Origin: Centroberyx gerrardi
Lineage: Eukaryota; Chordata; Actinopteri; Beryciformes; Berycidae
DNA: 64,000 nucleotides
Direction: 5' to 3'
Assembly (NCBI RefSeq): GCF_048128805.1
Contig: NC_136017.1
Span: 7,889,807 to 7,953,806 of the forward strand
A program made the translations under genes and the position numbers. Positions 1-11,668 of this stretch are shown here, one piece after another. Under the pieces are notes generated by a model, which saw only the letters and a program-made list of their open reading frames with translations, searched no databases and was not told where the DNA came from. Every line of letters begins with the position of its first letter. The first letter of the stretch is position 1.

Positions 1-832
1 AATCGTGCAACCAACCAAGCTTCTGATCACCTTCAACAAGAAGACGCATTCCTTTACGCAGGCATCTGAAGCGAAATACTTCTATATGAGATCAAGCCAA
101 CGCTGGAATCCTAGATGCGCTCTCTGCCTATATGACTCGGGGCCGACTGTCATGCAGATGCAGACCTAGACTGAATTCCATTAATATTTGCACTCATGAG
201 AGACAATTCCAAAGGTATGTCCGCTTAACCATCTGGCTGTTCTGTTTGTCTGCTGGTTCAGTAGTATCTTTTTCCTTAGTATTATTATTATTATACTACT
301 ACAGAAATTATCTTCATTTGTTGTTGTTGTTGTTTATATATTTTTTTTTCTGAGGTGATATTGGACTACCCCAAAGACCGTCAATCTATACCAGCATAAT
401 GAGACACTCCAGTGTGGTCCTAAAGAAGTGCATTTTTTTTTCTTCTTTATTTCTTTATTTTTTATTTCATTATTTTCTGTTGGTATGAACAAAACAACTA
501 CCACTCCATTGCTGTGAACAATGATATTATTGATTGATCGAGTGACTGGTTGGGGGTGGTACCATCAGAGGGCTGATGGGTTAAGCTTTTCCATGCCACA
601 GCTTTGCAACGTGAAGCAGAGTAAGGGGAGTCAGAGAGGAGGGCATTTGTCATATGTTATTATGACAAATATTCCCCTTCTCTTGGGAAGCAGGGAACTG
701 AGGGGGGTATGGGAGGGTTTATGGCTGCAAATAAGAGTGAGGAGGAGGGTGGGCTCCAGGTGAACTGTTCAATTTAAAGAATTGGTTTCATGATAACTCA
801 AAGGTGCCATAGAGGTTGAAAAGCAAATAGTG
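1..832. other. Intergenic, no gene recognised
   Basis: No coding exon or RNA gene can be supported here. It contains short (TAT)n and (TTG)n tracts near 285-340 and AT-rich DNA. Around 645-672 there is a short inverted repeat (arms ATTTGTCATA and TATGACAAAT). The open frames at 132-353 and 521-763 resemble no family I know and have no splice context. Confidence 0.5.
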
Positions 833-1870
833 TCACCCTTTTCACTTAAAGACGTATTGTTCTCTGCCTTGTCTGACCATTATTGTTTCGAACATTTTGG
901 CCCGATTGTTGCTCATTCTATCTATATATGGAACTGTGTAGAAAAACTGGGCGCTTGGGGATTGGATTGGCACCTTGATACTCCAATATTCAGGAATAAC
1001 CTTTTGAATGTTGGGGGGAAACCAATCTACTTCCCACAGTGGCAAAATCAAGGGATTTATACTCTACCAGACATTATGAATGACGAAGGATTAAGGTCCT
1101 TCCAAGATCTGAAACATGATTTCAATTTGCCTTTTTTTTACGCACTGCTATGCGCACATATGGCGTGCCATGGAATCAGCCTCAAAATGCACCCAGTGGT
1201 GGAAATGATGAGAACTCTCCATCCAGGTGTGGGTTTTGTGTCATATGTGTACGAAAAGATGCAACAAAACACTCAAGGTTACATGGGAATTGTTAAAGTT
1301 TGGAATACCGATTTGAAAAAATATGGATTGACAATAGATTGGAAGAGTATGGAGGAACATTTCATTAACCTCCCGCAATTATAATAATCAGCTGTTGCAC
1401 AATAAAATGATTCATAGATTTGATCTATGGCCTAGAAAGTGTTGCCAACTACAGATAACCCCCAGCCCTATTTGCTCGCTATATTCACAAAGGTCAATCG
1501 GCACCTACATCCATATGTTTTAGGAATGTTCAGGCGTAAGATAATTTTGGGTACAGATTGCACAGGTCTTATTAGATATTATTGGCACTGAAATACCATG
1601 TTTACCTAATGTTTTATTGTTGAATGATGATTCCTCCTTCAATATATTAGACAAACACACAAAAAAAATTCTTCTCTGGTCTTACAGCAACAAAAAAGAT
1701 TTTAGTAATGAGATGGAAACCACCACACGTCCTTAAATTAGATCAGTGGATGTCTCTATTTTATAGTATACTTGTTCTAGAATCATTAATAGCAAGTGTA
1801 AATGGTGCAAAAAAGGAAACAGTTGGAGCACTTACAGATGCGGCCCAATTAGTCAAACGCTGTATATAAT
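833..1870 (+). mobile_element. L1/Tx1-like LINE ORF2 C-terminal relic
   Basis: The frame at 833-1384 reads like the region downstream of the reverse transcriptase in fish L1/Tx1 ORF2, with the recognisable blocks DTPIFRNN, GGKPIYFPQW, GIYTLPDIM and GLRSFQDLKHDFNLP. Beyond the stop at about 1384, frames with further stops continue through the cysteine/histidine-like end (HMFWECSG near 1517-1540) to about 1870. The copy is 5'-truncated, lacks endonuclease and RT, and has several stops, so it is dead. The family call comes from memory of typical fish L1 ORF2 ends. Confidence 0.75.
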
Positions 1871-2673
1871 ACTAGTGGGGTGTAAAGTATATCATACTGT
1901 ATTGTATTGCATGTATGTATGTATGTGTGCGTATATATGTGTATGTATATACATACTTAAATATATGTTTTATATTTATTTATTTATTTTGCCTTTATTA
2001 TTGTTGTACTTTACCGTGTTTCTGTCAATAAGTAATACCTAAGACGATCTCAATATGTTTCCGATATCTATTCCCATGGACTATGTACTACAGTTATACA
2101 TTTACTACTTAATTAACCCAGCCTAATTATGTAAATGTTTTCATTAACATACTATAGATGTTTTATAGATAACAGGCCAAACAATGTTGTACTATTGATA
2201 GCTTGACACTCACATACACAAAACTTGTACATCTAAATTATTTTTTTTATTTTTTTGAAGAAGCCTGAGAGGGGGAATGGGGAAGGGGAACGATAGCCAT
2301 GTATGAATGAATCAAAAAATTGGTCACAAAAAAAAAACGTTTCCACAGCAACGCGATGTGTGGCTACAATTTTTACTTTGAATCTTTGTTCCTGTTCCAC
2401 TAATACTGGTGTGTGTTTCAATCTATTTTCAAGACACCATCTGTCCTCGTCAGAAACTCTGAAAGCTTTACCTCCATTTGCACTGAAAGAACAGCTCCCT
2501 CCTTCCTGCTTTGTGCTGCACAGCAGTCCAACACATTATTCACACTATGTAAAATGTAGAGGACGGTAGAGGCTGCCAGTCTTCTCAGTGATGGTCTCAT
2601 TTGTTTAATGTAATAATGCTAATGTATCAAAATTAATGTGTTAATGATTTATTGATGATAATATGTTACATGT

Positions 2674-3587
2674 ACATATACAACAAGTAAAGAAAGCTAA
2701 GCTTCTGGGACTCTGGCTTGACGGCTCACTGTCTTGGTCTGATCACATCGACAAAATAGTCTCTAAGATGGGCAGAGCGGTTGCCACTACCAGAAAATGT
2801 GCACCATTTCTCCCTCATTGTTGCACCAAATTGTTGGTTCTTTGGTTCTCTGTCACGTATTATTGTATTGTATTATTGTCCGCTGCTTCATGCGGTCTCC
2901 TCAGAAAGTTACAAGTAGCACAAAACAAGGCTGGGCTGCTCCTCTAGGTGCAACTTAGCAGATATGCATTCACGTCTTACATGGCTTACTGTGGAGAAAA
3001 GACTATCTGCCAGCTTACTTATACATTTTCAAAGACTCATTCAAACTCAAATTTCTTTTTAACGATATAATTTACAGCTCTGATATTCATACCCATTCCA
3101 CTAGAGGGGCCAGTAGGGGGCAGATGACTCTACCCCGACCAAAATCCAATTACTTGAAAAAAACTGTCATATACAGGGCTATCATGTCATGGAACTGCCT
3201 TCCAAGTCATATACGTTCTATCAAAGGAAAGGCATGTTTTAAAAAGAAACTCAGATCCAACCTACACTTACATACACTATCCTGATGATTCCCTACATTT
3301 TCTTGTCCTCGATATCAGCTCTTTATTTTCTGTTTTAATTCAATGTCTTGCGCTGTCCAGATGTTAATTTTAAGGTCTATGTGTTGTGTGTAATGTTGTC
3401 TTGTCTTGGTTTTAGATTAATGTTTTAGTTTTTCTTGTTTCTTTTGTTTGTTAGGGTTTTCTGTATGTGTATCATGTAATGTTGTAATGTTGTCTTGGAC
3501 CCCAGGAAGACTAGCTGGTCGTCTAGGCGTCAGCTAATGGGGATCCTAATAATAAACAGATAAAAAAAATAAACAAATTAAACACGT
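2674..3587 (+). mobile_element. Non-LTR retroposon (CR1/L2-type LINE), 3' end, with visible empty site
   Basis: The sister duplicate reads straight through from the GTTACATGT-like block to AGCACCTTTAAAG (about 12725-12742), whereas here about 0.9 kb intervenes, so this is an insertion after the duplication. The frame at 2663-2947 has LINE RT C-terminal blocks (LLGLWLDGSLSWSDHIDKI, MGRAVATTRKCAPF). Later frames contain RPKSNYLKKT-like and SHLxS-like blocks. The 3' end is a short AATAAACAGATAAA-type tail. It is 5'-truncated and carries stops. The clade is inferred. Confidence 0.7.
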
Positions 3588-3671
3588 AGCACCTTTAAAG
3601 CAGAGGCCTGTCTGACTACATCCATGCATGATAGTTTTTTCAGGCTTGACTCTTTATATATCCTCCACCAG

Positions 3672-4930
3672 GTCGCACAGGGACCCTGAGAAGAAAAAGA
3701 CAACAGTCAAAGAAACTCAAGAGTAAGACACTTTCATACTACTGTTATTCACTCTCACATTTTTAGTTTTATTGCTTCTTTATGTATTTTTAAATTCTTT
3801 TTTCAATGTTTACTCTGTTGCACTTTGTCATGCTCATGCGAACATGCCAATTTTGTATATAGAAGTATCTCCTGACCATCTACCTACTTACAAACCTATC
3901 TGTTTACTTACCTACCCACCTACTTACCTAGCCAACTACCTAGCTACCTGCCCACCTATGTGCCTACTTACTTACCTACTGCATATTTATTATTCATGAA
4001 GCCAATCCTGGTGCATATCACATATACCCAGATTTTGCACCACTGTGTAATCATAGTTAGCACCTTTATTCACATAATTGCTATTCTGAGATGTGCACAA
4101 ATTAATTTTGTTATCGATATATGTATTTGAGAAAGTGTTAAGAGTGGAAATGTATTAACTGTTTTTCCTTTTTATCTCAAGGGCCCAAGCTCCTTTAGTC
4201 ACACAGGAGAACGAACAGATCAGGCAATGGAAAACTCCTCTGAAAAAAGAACAAACCAGTGACCAAACCAAACCAAGTGCACACAGATCTTTGATCTTTA
4301 ACAGGTAGGGGACTAAAGTTGTGTGTGTATGTGTGTGTTCTCTGTGTGTTTTCTGTCCACATTAACCGGGCAATGTACAGATTTACCATATTATACCATA
4401 CCATATAAGACGATGTTGCTAATTCGGGTTAACTTTTCTCTTTTGCTTTACTGAAGAAGATAAACATGGAAGTAATTTGAAAGTGATCTTTTTTTTTTCA
4501 AAGGCCTTTCACTAGTTCCACTTTCTGTCTTTGCCAGAAAGTCCATAAGCTTTACAGCAGCCTCTTCCTGTTTTGTGCAATAAAGCAACACAGCAGATTT
4601 CCTGCCAAATCTGACCTGGTGGCTCACAATGTAAAGTACAATATAGAGGCTGGTAAAGGCTGCCACATTTCTTGTTGATGTTTAATGTAAACATTTTAAT
4701 GTCTCAAAATAAGGCTAGTGATAATGCTTTTGTAATTTTGTTATAGATATATGTATGGGAGAATGTGTTAATAAGTGGAAATGTATTAACTGTTTCTCCT
4801 TTTTATCTCAAGGACCCAAACTCCACAGGAGAACGAACAGATCAGACAACGGAAAACTCCTCTGAAAAAAGAACAAACCAGTAACAAAACAAAACCAAAT
4901 GTATGCAAATCTTTGATCTTTAACAGGTAG
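3672..4930 (+). pseudogene. Orphan cytoplasmic-tail exons of a CD200-like gene
   Basis: Three tail exons match those of the CD200-like gene at 6464-13356. Exon 3672-3722 (CAG before, GTAAGA after) encodes SHRDPEKKKTTVKETQ. Exons starting at 4182 and 4813 both follow a TTTTTATCTCAAG acceptor and encode related tails (APLVTQENEQIRQWKTP and TPQENEQIRQRKTP), each ending in a TAG (4306-4308 and 4928-4930). The phases join correctly. The Ig and TM exons that should precede them are absent; only LINE relics and unrecognised sequence lie upstream. They could belong to a gene that begins left of the window, or be leftovers of the tandem duplication. The two alternative last exons are themselves a local duplication. 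Confidence 0.65.
3870..3992 (+). repeat. (ACCT/ACTT)n four-base tandem repeat
   Basis: Irregular runs of CTAC, CTTA and CCTA units lie in the intron between the tail exons. The same tract lies at the equivalent place in the duplicate (about 12985-13110). Open frames here (PTYPPTYLANYL-like) are repeat artefacts. Confidence 0.85.
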
Positions 4931-6463
4931 GGGACTATAGAATTGATTAGATTTAAAGTTGTATGTGTGTGTGTGTTTGTGTGTGTGAGGTGATGCAAAA
5001 ACCAACATACCATGACGTACAGTCAGTATGTGACTGAAAGACTGTCTGAGAGCCTTTCACTGCCATGATTACTGTTTTCTGTCCACATTATGCACAGATT
5101 TACCATATTTTCCTTGGGGAATATGTAGCCTACACTTACTGCTCCATGCAGCTGGTAAATGTGCACTTCAGTGTTTGGTGTTTTTATGCAGTATATGAAG
5201 AGTTTTGTACTTAAACCTGCAATAAGCAATATCAGACCTTATAACCAGTCCTGAAACTAATGTGTGCTATGTGGAGATTTCATTGAGACATAATGATAGA
5301 AACCAATATCCACACAGCAGCAGCTGTGCTGCTGTTTTTTACTGTTGCTTGTTGCTTGCCTGTCCTGGTCCATTCAGTAGCTTTTAATTTTTTAAAACCT
5401 ACATTGGCTCCTCCCTCGCTGTTTAAAAGCCTGAAAATGTTTTTCAGCCATTCCCTTAGCAATTAGCATTTACCACGGTGCTTTGCAATGTTTGTCATTT
5501 GTAAGTCTTTGTAGTCCAGTGGCTTTGCTGCTTATTTACAAATGTGTTGTGGTTTCTGTCGCCCTCTATTGGCTTATTGCAGCTTTAAATGAGATACCTG
5601 CTATTTTAAAAAAGCACTTTTTAAAAGTTTCTCAAGTCCTTGGTTGATAAAATCATAACACATTTATGGAGTGGATCCTGTATATTTTAGAGATGTTAAA
5701 TGATGAATGATGATGGATATTTTACAAATATTGGATGATTATCATGTATTTTATTTTGTATATTTTTAGTTGCTTTTTTAATGTATTTTTTAATGTCTAC
5801 TGTAGGAATCATGCACTACTGACTGTAACCCTTGTGTTTTTGAAAATACATGAAAACATGTAAATATTAATAAAAATAAATAATATTATGATTTCAGTCT
5901 GCTATGACTTTAACTGCTTAGCGACAGACCAGTCTACCCATTATCTCCTCATATAAATGAGCAGATTAGGATTACTCTAATGCCTGTTTGAAACCTGTGA
6001 AATTATATGCAGAGATCTAATTTAATGTTTGTATTTGTCATATTTTATTATCACTGGACTTCCTGCACTCTTGTTGCATCATGCACTTTGCAGTATGTTG
6101 TTGAACAGGTGCAATATATTTATAAATTAAACAAAATAAAACCTTGCTTTGACCACACCCCCATAATATGACATCGGCTAATTTACAAAACATGGCAGGA
6201 TAATTACCATAAGATAACATGTTAAATAAAGGTTAAATAAAATAAATAAATAAAAGAAAATAATGGGCGCATATTTTGTGGCTGATTGTGTTTTGTTTTT
6301 CCGACAAAATAGCACATGAATGCAACAATGTTTAGCAGCCGACCCTGAAGTCCCGGATGTCGGACCTTCCCACCAGCACTTTATGCACCAAGAGGCTCCG
6401 TCATGTAGGATAGGTCTAGGTTACACTTTAAAATGCGCTCTGTGTTTTTTGTTCATTTCCACA
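4931..6463. other. Non-coding, duplicated sequence
   Basis: Downstream remainder of duplication copy A up to about 6260, then about 200 bp leading to the next signal-peptide exon. No exon is seen. A block at 5620-5740 recurs at 13810-13925 and, more weakly, at 34540-34640 and 35400-35490, so it belongs to a dispersed repeat. The end near 6215-6255 is an AAATAAAGGTTAAATAAA-type retroposon tail. Confidence 0.5.
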
Positions 6464-6521
6464 ATGACGGCTCTTAACGCAACCGCTCTACTCTTATTCC
6501 TGCTGGGAGGCTTTTCAAAAG
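6464..6521 (+). CDS. Signal-peptide exon of CD200-like copy
   Basis: ATG at 6464 follows a CACA context. A hydrophobic Leu-rich core ends at FSK and the donor GTGAGA begins at 6522. Phase 1 matches the IgV exon at 10298. The 3.8 kb intron behind it holds a Harbinger relic, a possible LTR and a LINE relic. Confidence 0.75.
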
Positions 6522-7929
6522 GTGAGATGTTACACGATGTTACATAAATTTGCTTAAGTAAACTTAACCTGAACATTTCATTGTTTGTTCATAGCAGACT
6601 CAGATTGTCAGATTGTGGTCATATTAGTGTCCAGGTTCACCAGGACTATGTGCCATATTCTAATTTTTTTTTTTTTTTAAAAGTAGGCTACCATATGCTT
6701 GACTTGACTGAACAAATAATAATAATATTATTACCTATAATCATAATGGAATGGTGGTAGCCTAGCCTAAAAATTATCATGACAGTCCGAAATTCCAGCG
6801 TCACACACTAGGCTATGTTTGCAGCTTGATTACTGTATCAACACCAAATCAATTCACAGTTTTGTTAAGTGTGGCAGCCACAAAAAACGTAGCCTACTGT
6901 ATCAATCAACAAATGCTTTCCCATCTAGTTTTCAGCAAACCCAAAAATGAAAATGTGGTCATTGGGCTACAGTAGGCCTAGACAAGTCAACATTGTGACG
7001 CTTGTGACAAAGTCTCTTCCGCAAACGGATTTGATAGCTGAAAACTGACAGTGCGACAGTGACATCTACAGAAGTGTTTTGACATAGAACTTGTGCAGTT
7101 AAACTGTACAGTGTCCAACAGTGTTACAGTGTGTCTGACTTTGAGGGCCTGCCATGACTTTTCTTAAACAGCCTGGGCCTAAATGTTAGTGTGAAAGTAC
7201 AAGTCTGCAGGAGTGTTTTGACATAGAACTTATTCAGTTACAATGAAAGGTGACCTGTGCAGTGTTTAATCTGTGTAGCCTATGTAGTCCAGAAATGCCA
7301 AATCTCCTTTTAAATGTAGAGGGAAACTTTCATGATTACAATTCCTATCATAGAAAAACGTTGTACATATTGTATAGTTGCATTTTGTTACTTAATTATT
7401 TGTTTTTTTTGTGCAAAAATACATTTTTTAGTCAAAATTTGAGTGTTGTGGATTTGTAGAAATCATGCTTTTATTTTGAAAAAATCAGACTGGAAGTCTT
7501 ATTCTTATTCAGGCTGGCGGAACACAAGTGTCACCAGATGGACTCATTGCAACTTTTTTAGCATGAGATTTTAATGTTTATTAGGCTGTTTTTAAATTAT
7601 TTATTGTTATCTATTTATTTATTATAATTATTATTTATTTACTGTTACTATTTATTTATTTTCATCTTATATAGTTTATTTCTTTATTAGGCCTATATTT
7701 TTCCCCACTAATGATCTGTCTATTAAATGGAGTGATGTGTCCCGGCAGAGAGGAATGATGAATTATAATGATATTTTAAAAAAAAAAATCATTGGGTGCT
7801 GAGGGGACCGTGAAATAGGAGACAAAACACAAAATGGGTGGCGTCGGTGATTGATGCAACTGGAGTGGTGAGCTTCTGGAGAAGGGACAGGGGCAAGGGG
7901 AGCGATTTATTTTCAAAAGAAATGTTCAA
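6522..7929 (+). other. First part of CD200-like intron 1
   Basis: AT-rich intron sequence with ATTT/TTAT-rich tracts near 7580-7680. No exon is recognised. Confidence 0.5.
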
Positions 7930-8700
7930 TAACTTGTTTAGGTGCAGTGAAACCAGTCATGTATTGTGTATCCTTTGGCTGATGCACAACTGCCAATCTC
8001 TCGCCCTCCTCCTCCTCCTCCTCCTCCTCCTCCTCCTCCTCCTCCTCTTCCTCCTCCTCCTCTCTGGCACATAATGATGCCCTCCCCTGGACAGCGATGT
8101 TGTGCAGAATAGCTGTTACAACAATGACTGCACGGAGTGAAGTGTAGGCCAGCGCTAGACTTGTGCGCGCATCTGAAATGCAGCTTCCACCTCGCCATGG
8201 TGTGTGTTCCACAATGCTACTGGAAAGTGTGTGCATGGCCTTGTAAGGCAGCTCACTGTCAGTTGAGGGATTTGCCATTGAGGTGAAAAGGTATGACCAG
8301 AGTGGGTACTCACTGTCACCAAGGAAACGCCAGTCATCAGGGGGACCTCTCGCTGCCTCTCGGCCCAGGGATGAATTGACAAACACAAAGGAGTCATGTA
8401 TGCTGCCAGGCCACTATGTCAGTGATTAGGCCCCGATGATCACACACCACCTGACAATTTATAGCGGCATGACCGGCAGCTGGTGTCAGTAGTGGCATGA
8501 GGGTCCCATCGATCGGTCCAATGACCTGTGGGATTTTGTATTTGTCAAGAAAGGCCTGTTGTATATCCGTGATGACATTTCACCTTGCTGGAAATGCTAT
8601 GTAGTCAGGGGCATGTGGCAGAATAGCGCTGGTGACAGCATGAACGCTTGAGGAGACAGACGCCTTACTGAGGCCGCTGTATGGCAGCGATAGATTTTTC
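7930..8700 (-). mobile_element. PIF/Harbinger transposase (HARBI1-like) relic
   Basis: On the minus strand the DDE transposase pattern can be followed across frames. IGPIDGTLMPLLTP (about 8540-8470) holds the first Asp. Then come NCQVVCDHRGLITDIV (about 8450-8410), FVNSSLGREAARG, FLGDSEYPLWSYL with the second Asp (8330-8290), a degraded VEHTPW segment where EQTFG is usual, and VVTAILHNIAVQG near the C-terminus. Frameshifts and a poly-Glu run from a (CTC)n tract (8008-8063) show it is dead. It lies in intron 1 of the CD200-like copy. Confidence 0.8.
8005..8063 (+). repeat. (CTC)n microsatellite
   Basis: About 19 CTC units with one TTC interruption. On the minus strand it gives an artefactual poly-Glu/poly-Gly stretch inside the Harbinger relic. 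Confidence 0.95.
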
Positions 8701-9014
8701 AAGCCTTATAAGCTTTAGAATTTCCAAAAGCAAGGTGTTTCCAATTGACCTTGATGAGACTGCTTATGTATCGCCCACCACAGGACACATGCTATTAGAA
8801 ATTATTCGCATTACCTAATTAGTTCCATGGTAGCGTACAGATTCTAGAGCCATACCCTAATAGAGACCAATTTAAGTCTCAGACAGAGGAACTTTGCATG
8901 CATTAGTAGTTACTTGTGTACTTTGTTAAAAGACAGAAAAGAATAAAAGACAATATAAACCAATAAAAATAGTAATATAAAACTAAACAATATAGAAACA
9001 GAAAAAAAAGATAA

Positions 9015-9430
9015 TGTGGAAAATAAATAACATAAAAATAGATAACTTTAGGATAGAATAAGACTGTGTATATTTTAAAAAGTAAAAAAGAAGAAGAATA
9101 TGTGATATGTGCGTGCACAGTGTCTGAGTGGAAGTGGAATGGAAAATTACTGAGAGAGAAAGAGAAAATGACCCTGAAAATGAACTGTGTTTAACCGAGA
9201 AGAGACTGAAGAAAAACTCTCTCCTATGAGGCGAGTTGTCTCATAACCATAAAAGGAAAAGTATTACCATGATCTATAACACCTGCTCATGTCCTCAGAC
9301 TTGTGTGATTACACTGTATAAAAGAAGGCCCAAGATCCTCCTCCATGTACATGTAATAAAAGACTTGTATTCAGAGACATCTGATTCAGCGTATTAATCC
9401 AAGTATTGAGGAAAGCATTTTTCCCTGACA
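9015..9430 (+). mobile_element. Possible solo LTR
   Basis: The segment starts TG (9015) and ends CA (9430), with ATAA on both sides as a possible 4-bp target duplication. Near its 3' part are a TATAAAAGAAGG box (about 9318) and an AATAAA (about 9356), followed by a short U5-like stretch. No internal retroviral or Gypsy genes are nearby, so it would be a solo LTR. The start is uncertain; a later TG at about 9120 is possible. Confidence 0.35.
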
Positions 9431-9587
9431 ATAATCAAATACAGAATATAAGCATTGCACTGTAAGTATTTGCACTGTTTTGAATATTACACTATGATGG
9501 ATAAATAAATAAATACTAGTGAGTGGTAGTGTTGTGTGATAGTAATGGGGCGGGGGGAAGGTGCAGTGTATAGTGGTGATTATGCAT

Positions 9588-10060
9588 TTAGGAACATAAT
9601 TGCATGTGGGAACTTTTCCAAAATTCCCCTATGATCTCTACAGTCTTTAGGGCATTTAGCTCCAGGTTGTTTTGACTGCACCATGATGTCAACTGTTCAA
9701 TCTCCTGTCTGTATGCTGACTCATCATTGATGTAGAGAGAATAGGAGAAGAGAGAGGAGAGAGCACGCACCCCTGTGCACCCCTGTATTTTCCCATCCTG
9801 ACCTTCTGTGGCCTGTCTGTGAGAAAGCTAGTAATCCATCTACAGATGGGTTCAGACACGGACAGCTGGGAGAGCTTGGAGTGGAGAGGCTCCGGGACGA
9901 TTGTGTTAAAGGCGGAGCCAAAATCCACAAACGGGACCCTGGCATATGTCCCTGGACAGCCTAGATGGTGCAGCAGGAAGTGCAGGCCCATGTTGATGGC
10001 ATCATCTACAGATCTGTTTGCTCTGTGTTGCTGTTACTGCCACTTGGTGCCGAGTTCCAT
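9588..10060 (-). mobile_element. Non-LTR retroposon RT fragment
   Basis: Minus-strand frames contain fish LINE reverse-transcriptase blocks in order: NRSVDDAINMGLHFLLHHL, GTYARVPFVDFGSAFNTIVP, ICRWITSFLTDRPQKVRMGK, GCVLSPL and DESAYRQEIEQLTSWCSQNN. Shifts between frames and a deletion that joins LYIND directly to ESAYRQ (removing the FADD catalytic block) make it non-functional. It lies in intron 1 of the CD200-like copy. Confidence 0.8.
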
Positions 10061-10218
10061 TGGAACTGACAGACGGTTAGAAGGCTTACTTGACCACTAG
10101 ACCCAGGGGCTAATCAGTCAAGCCCACTTACGGCAGGGCAGGCTAAGGAAGTAGAGTCAGTAGAATTCCTCCAACGTATCAGAGCCCAGTGTAAGTGTAA
10201 TCTTACAACCCTAAATGG

Positions 10219-10246
10219 ACACACACACACACACACACACACACAC
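10219..10246 (+). repeat. (CA)n microsatellite
   Basis: About 14 CA units lie 50 bp upstream of the IgV exon acceptor. Confidence 0.9.
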
Positions 10247-10297
10247 CTCAACCCCTACTTCTCTGCATACTTTTATAACTGTCAATTCCTCCCCCAG

Positions 10298-10636
10298 GTC
10301 TAACAGAGATGATACGAACCCAGCAGACTGTGATGGCATCAGAAGGAGAGGATGTCCTTTTCAACTGTCAACTCACACTGTCTAAAGAAGTTCATCAAGT
10401 TACATGACGAAAGGTTTTACCAGAGGGGGACAAGAATATTGGCACCTACAATGAAGTCTTTGGCGCCAGGGTTAATTCTGACTTTCTAGGGAGAGTGGAG
10501 TTTCAAGATGCAGGACTGCAGAACTGCTCCATCGTTATCAGCAGTGTAACGAAGCAGGATGAAGGCTGCTATCGCTGTTTGTTTTACACCTATCCTGAAG
10601 GAGTCCTGGCCGGTAACACCTGCCTTAAAGTCTATG
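10298..10636 (+). CDS. IgV exon, CD200-type, with in-frame TGA
   Basis: The acceptor is CCTCCCCCAG and the donor follows TATG. It begins TEMIRTQQTV and ends TCLKVY. The framework cysteines (FNC and CYRC) and the extra CD200 cysteines are present. The strand-C Trp codon reads TGA at 10405-10407. Confidence 0.85.
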
Positions 10637-11353
10637 GTACGGTCTGGTCCTTTATATATGTGTGTGTTTGTGTGTTTGTGTGCATGTGGATATGTGTATA
10701 CAGTACGCATGTTCACAACTTCAGTGTGCAGTTAGTGTTAAAACACAGTTTCACGTTAACACAAAGGCTCGTTAACTTATAGGCCTGTATGTCTTTGCTG
10801 AGCTCTTCTTTTGTAGTCTGACAGCCTATTTCACTGCACTTACAGAGAAACATTATTTGCTGAACGTCAGTCTCCATTTTGCTATCTTCTTATTGAGATG
10901 ATTACATTTTACTGGTTTATTAATTTATCATCAATCAGATCATATCAGATTATACAAAAAGGAACTGCATGTTAAACAGAACGGCATCTCCTTTTAAAAT
11001 AAATAGTTTGGGTTTTTTATTGACAGCAGTCTCAATATTATTCCTTGAAGGAATATACTTTTAAGCTCTTTGAACAATGTATTGTTTTTTTTACAAGAAA
11101 ACACCTTTTTGTGTTCAATACTTAGTGCGTCACAATGCTAATATTAATGCGATTTTTTTTTTTTTACATCTACTAAGCATTGATTGCAAAAGCATTAGCA
11201 TACACTGTAACAAACTGGGCACACACAGGTACCATTTCAAGTAGATCAAAGAGCTTATTTTCCAAAAGCTGATGTTTTCCTTTTAGAAAATACTGTATGT
11301 AATTTGTAAAAACTTAATCCAGCGGATGTCTTTTTAATGTGTTTTCTCTACAG

Positions 11354-11668
11354 AGCATGAGCCCACACTGCACATCACTAAATCAAACTCTGGGCGGTCA
11401 CTTGTGTCCTGCTCAGCCACAAGCCGGCCTGCTCCCGCTGTAACGCTGATGGTTCCTGGACGTGACTTCAGCTCTTCAAACTACAGCACTGCCAGTGTCA
11501 CCAACGCCAACGGTACAGTCACTGTCACTGCCACCGCTGTACTGTCAGGTTTCCATGGTAACAGTACACAGGTCGGGTGTGAGGTGCGACTGTTCTCTGG
11601 CGCTTTGATGGAGGTGTTTACGACGATTTCTGAGACGATTCCTGAGGCCAGTCAGTCCTCAACTGTTG
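11354..11668 (+). CDS. IgC exon of CD200-like copy
   Basis: The acceptor CTCTACAG precedes EHEPTLHITK. The domain has SCSATSRPAPAV and a second cysteine in QVGCEV. Several N-glycosylation sequons (NYS, NGT, NST) are visible. The central tryptophan of the CD200 block (VFWKVP in human, from memory) is replaced in VTLMVP. The donor GTGAGA is phase 1. Confidence 0.85.

Larger units (their letters stand above)
2290..6260 (+). repeat. Tandem duplication, copy A (pairs with 12290-14700)
   Basis: Long stretches match 12290-14700 in the same order and orientation. Examples are the block at 2405-2600 versus 12495-12690, the tail exon at 3672 versus 12815, the four-base ACCT/ACTT tract, the terminal tail exon at 4182 versus 13308, and the ends near 5880-6250 versus 14050-14700. 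Copy A is larger because a LINE has been inserted at 2674-3587 and because the terminal exon with its flanks is doubled (4080-4308 and 4730-4930). Confidence 0.8.

Noticed and set aside
2418-2600. Short minus-strand frame conserved at 12508-12690
   Set aside because: Conservation follows from the tandem duplication of non-coding DNA, not from selection on a peptide.
3772-3999. Thr/Tyr/Pro-rich repeat protein (also 12781-13113)
   Set aside because: It reflects the ACCT/ACTT tetranucleotide repeat in an intron and has no start or splice support.
7913-8386. 157-residue minus-strand frame with a long poly-Glu run taken as a gene
   Set aside because: It is a decayed Harbinger transposase C-terminus joined to a (CTC)n microsatellite; the Glu run is the repeat translated.
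10405-10407. TGA read as selenocysteine
   Set aside because: CD200 proteins are not selenoproteins, the position is the invariant Ig Trp, and no SECIS element was recognised.
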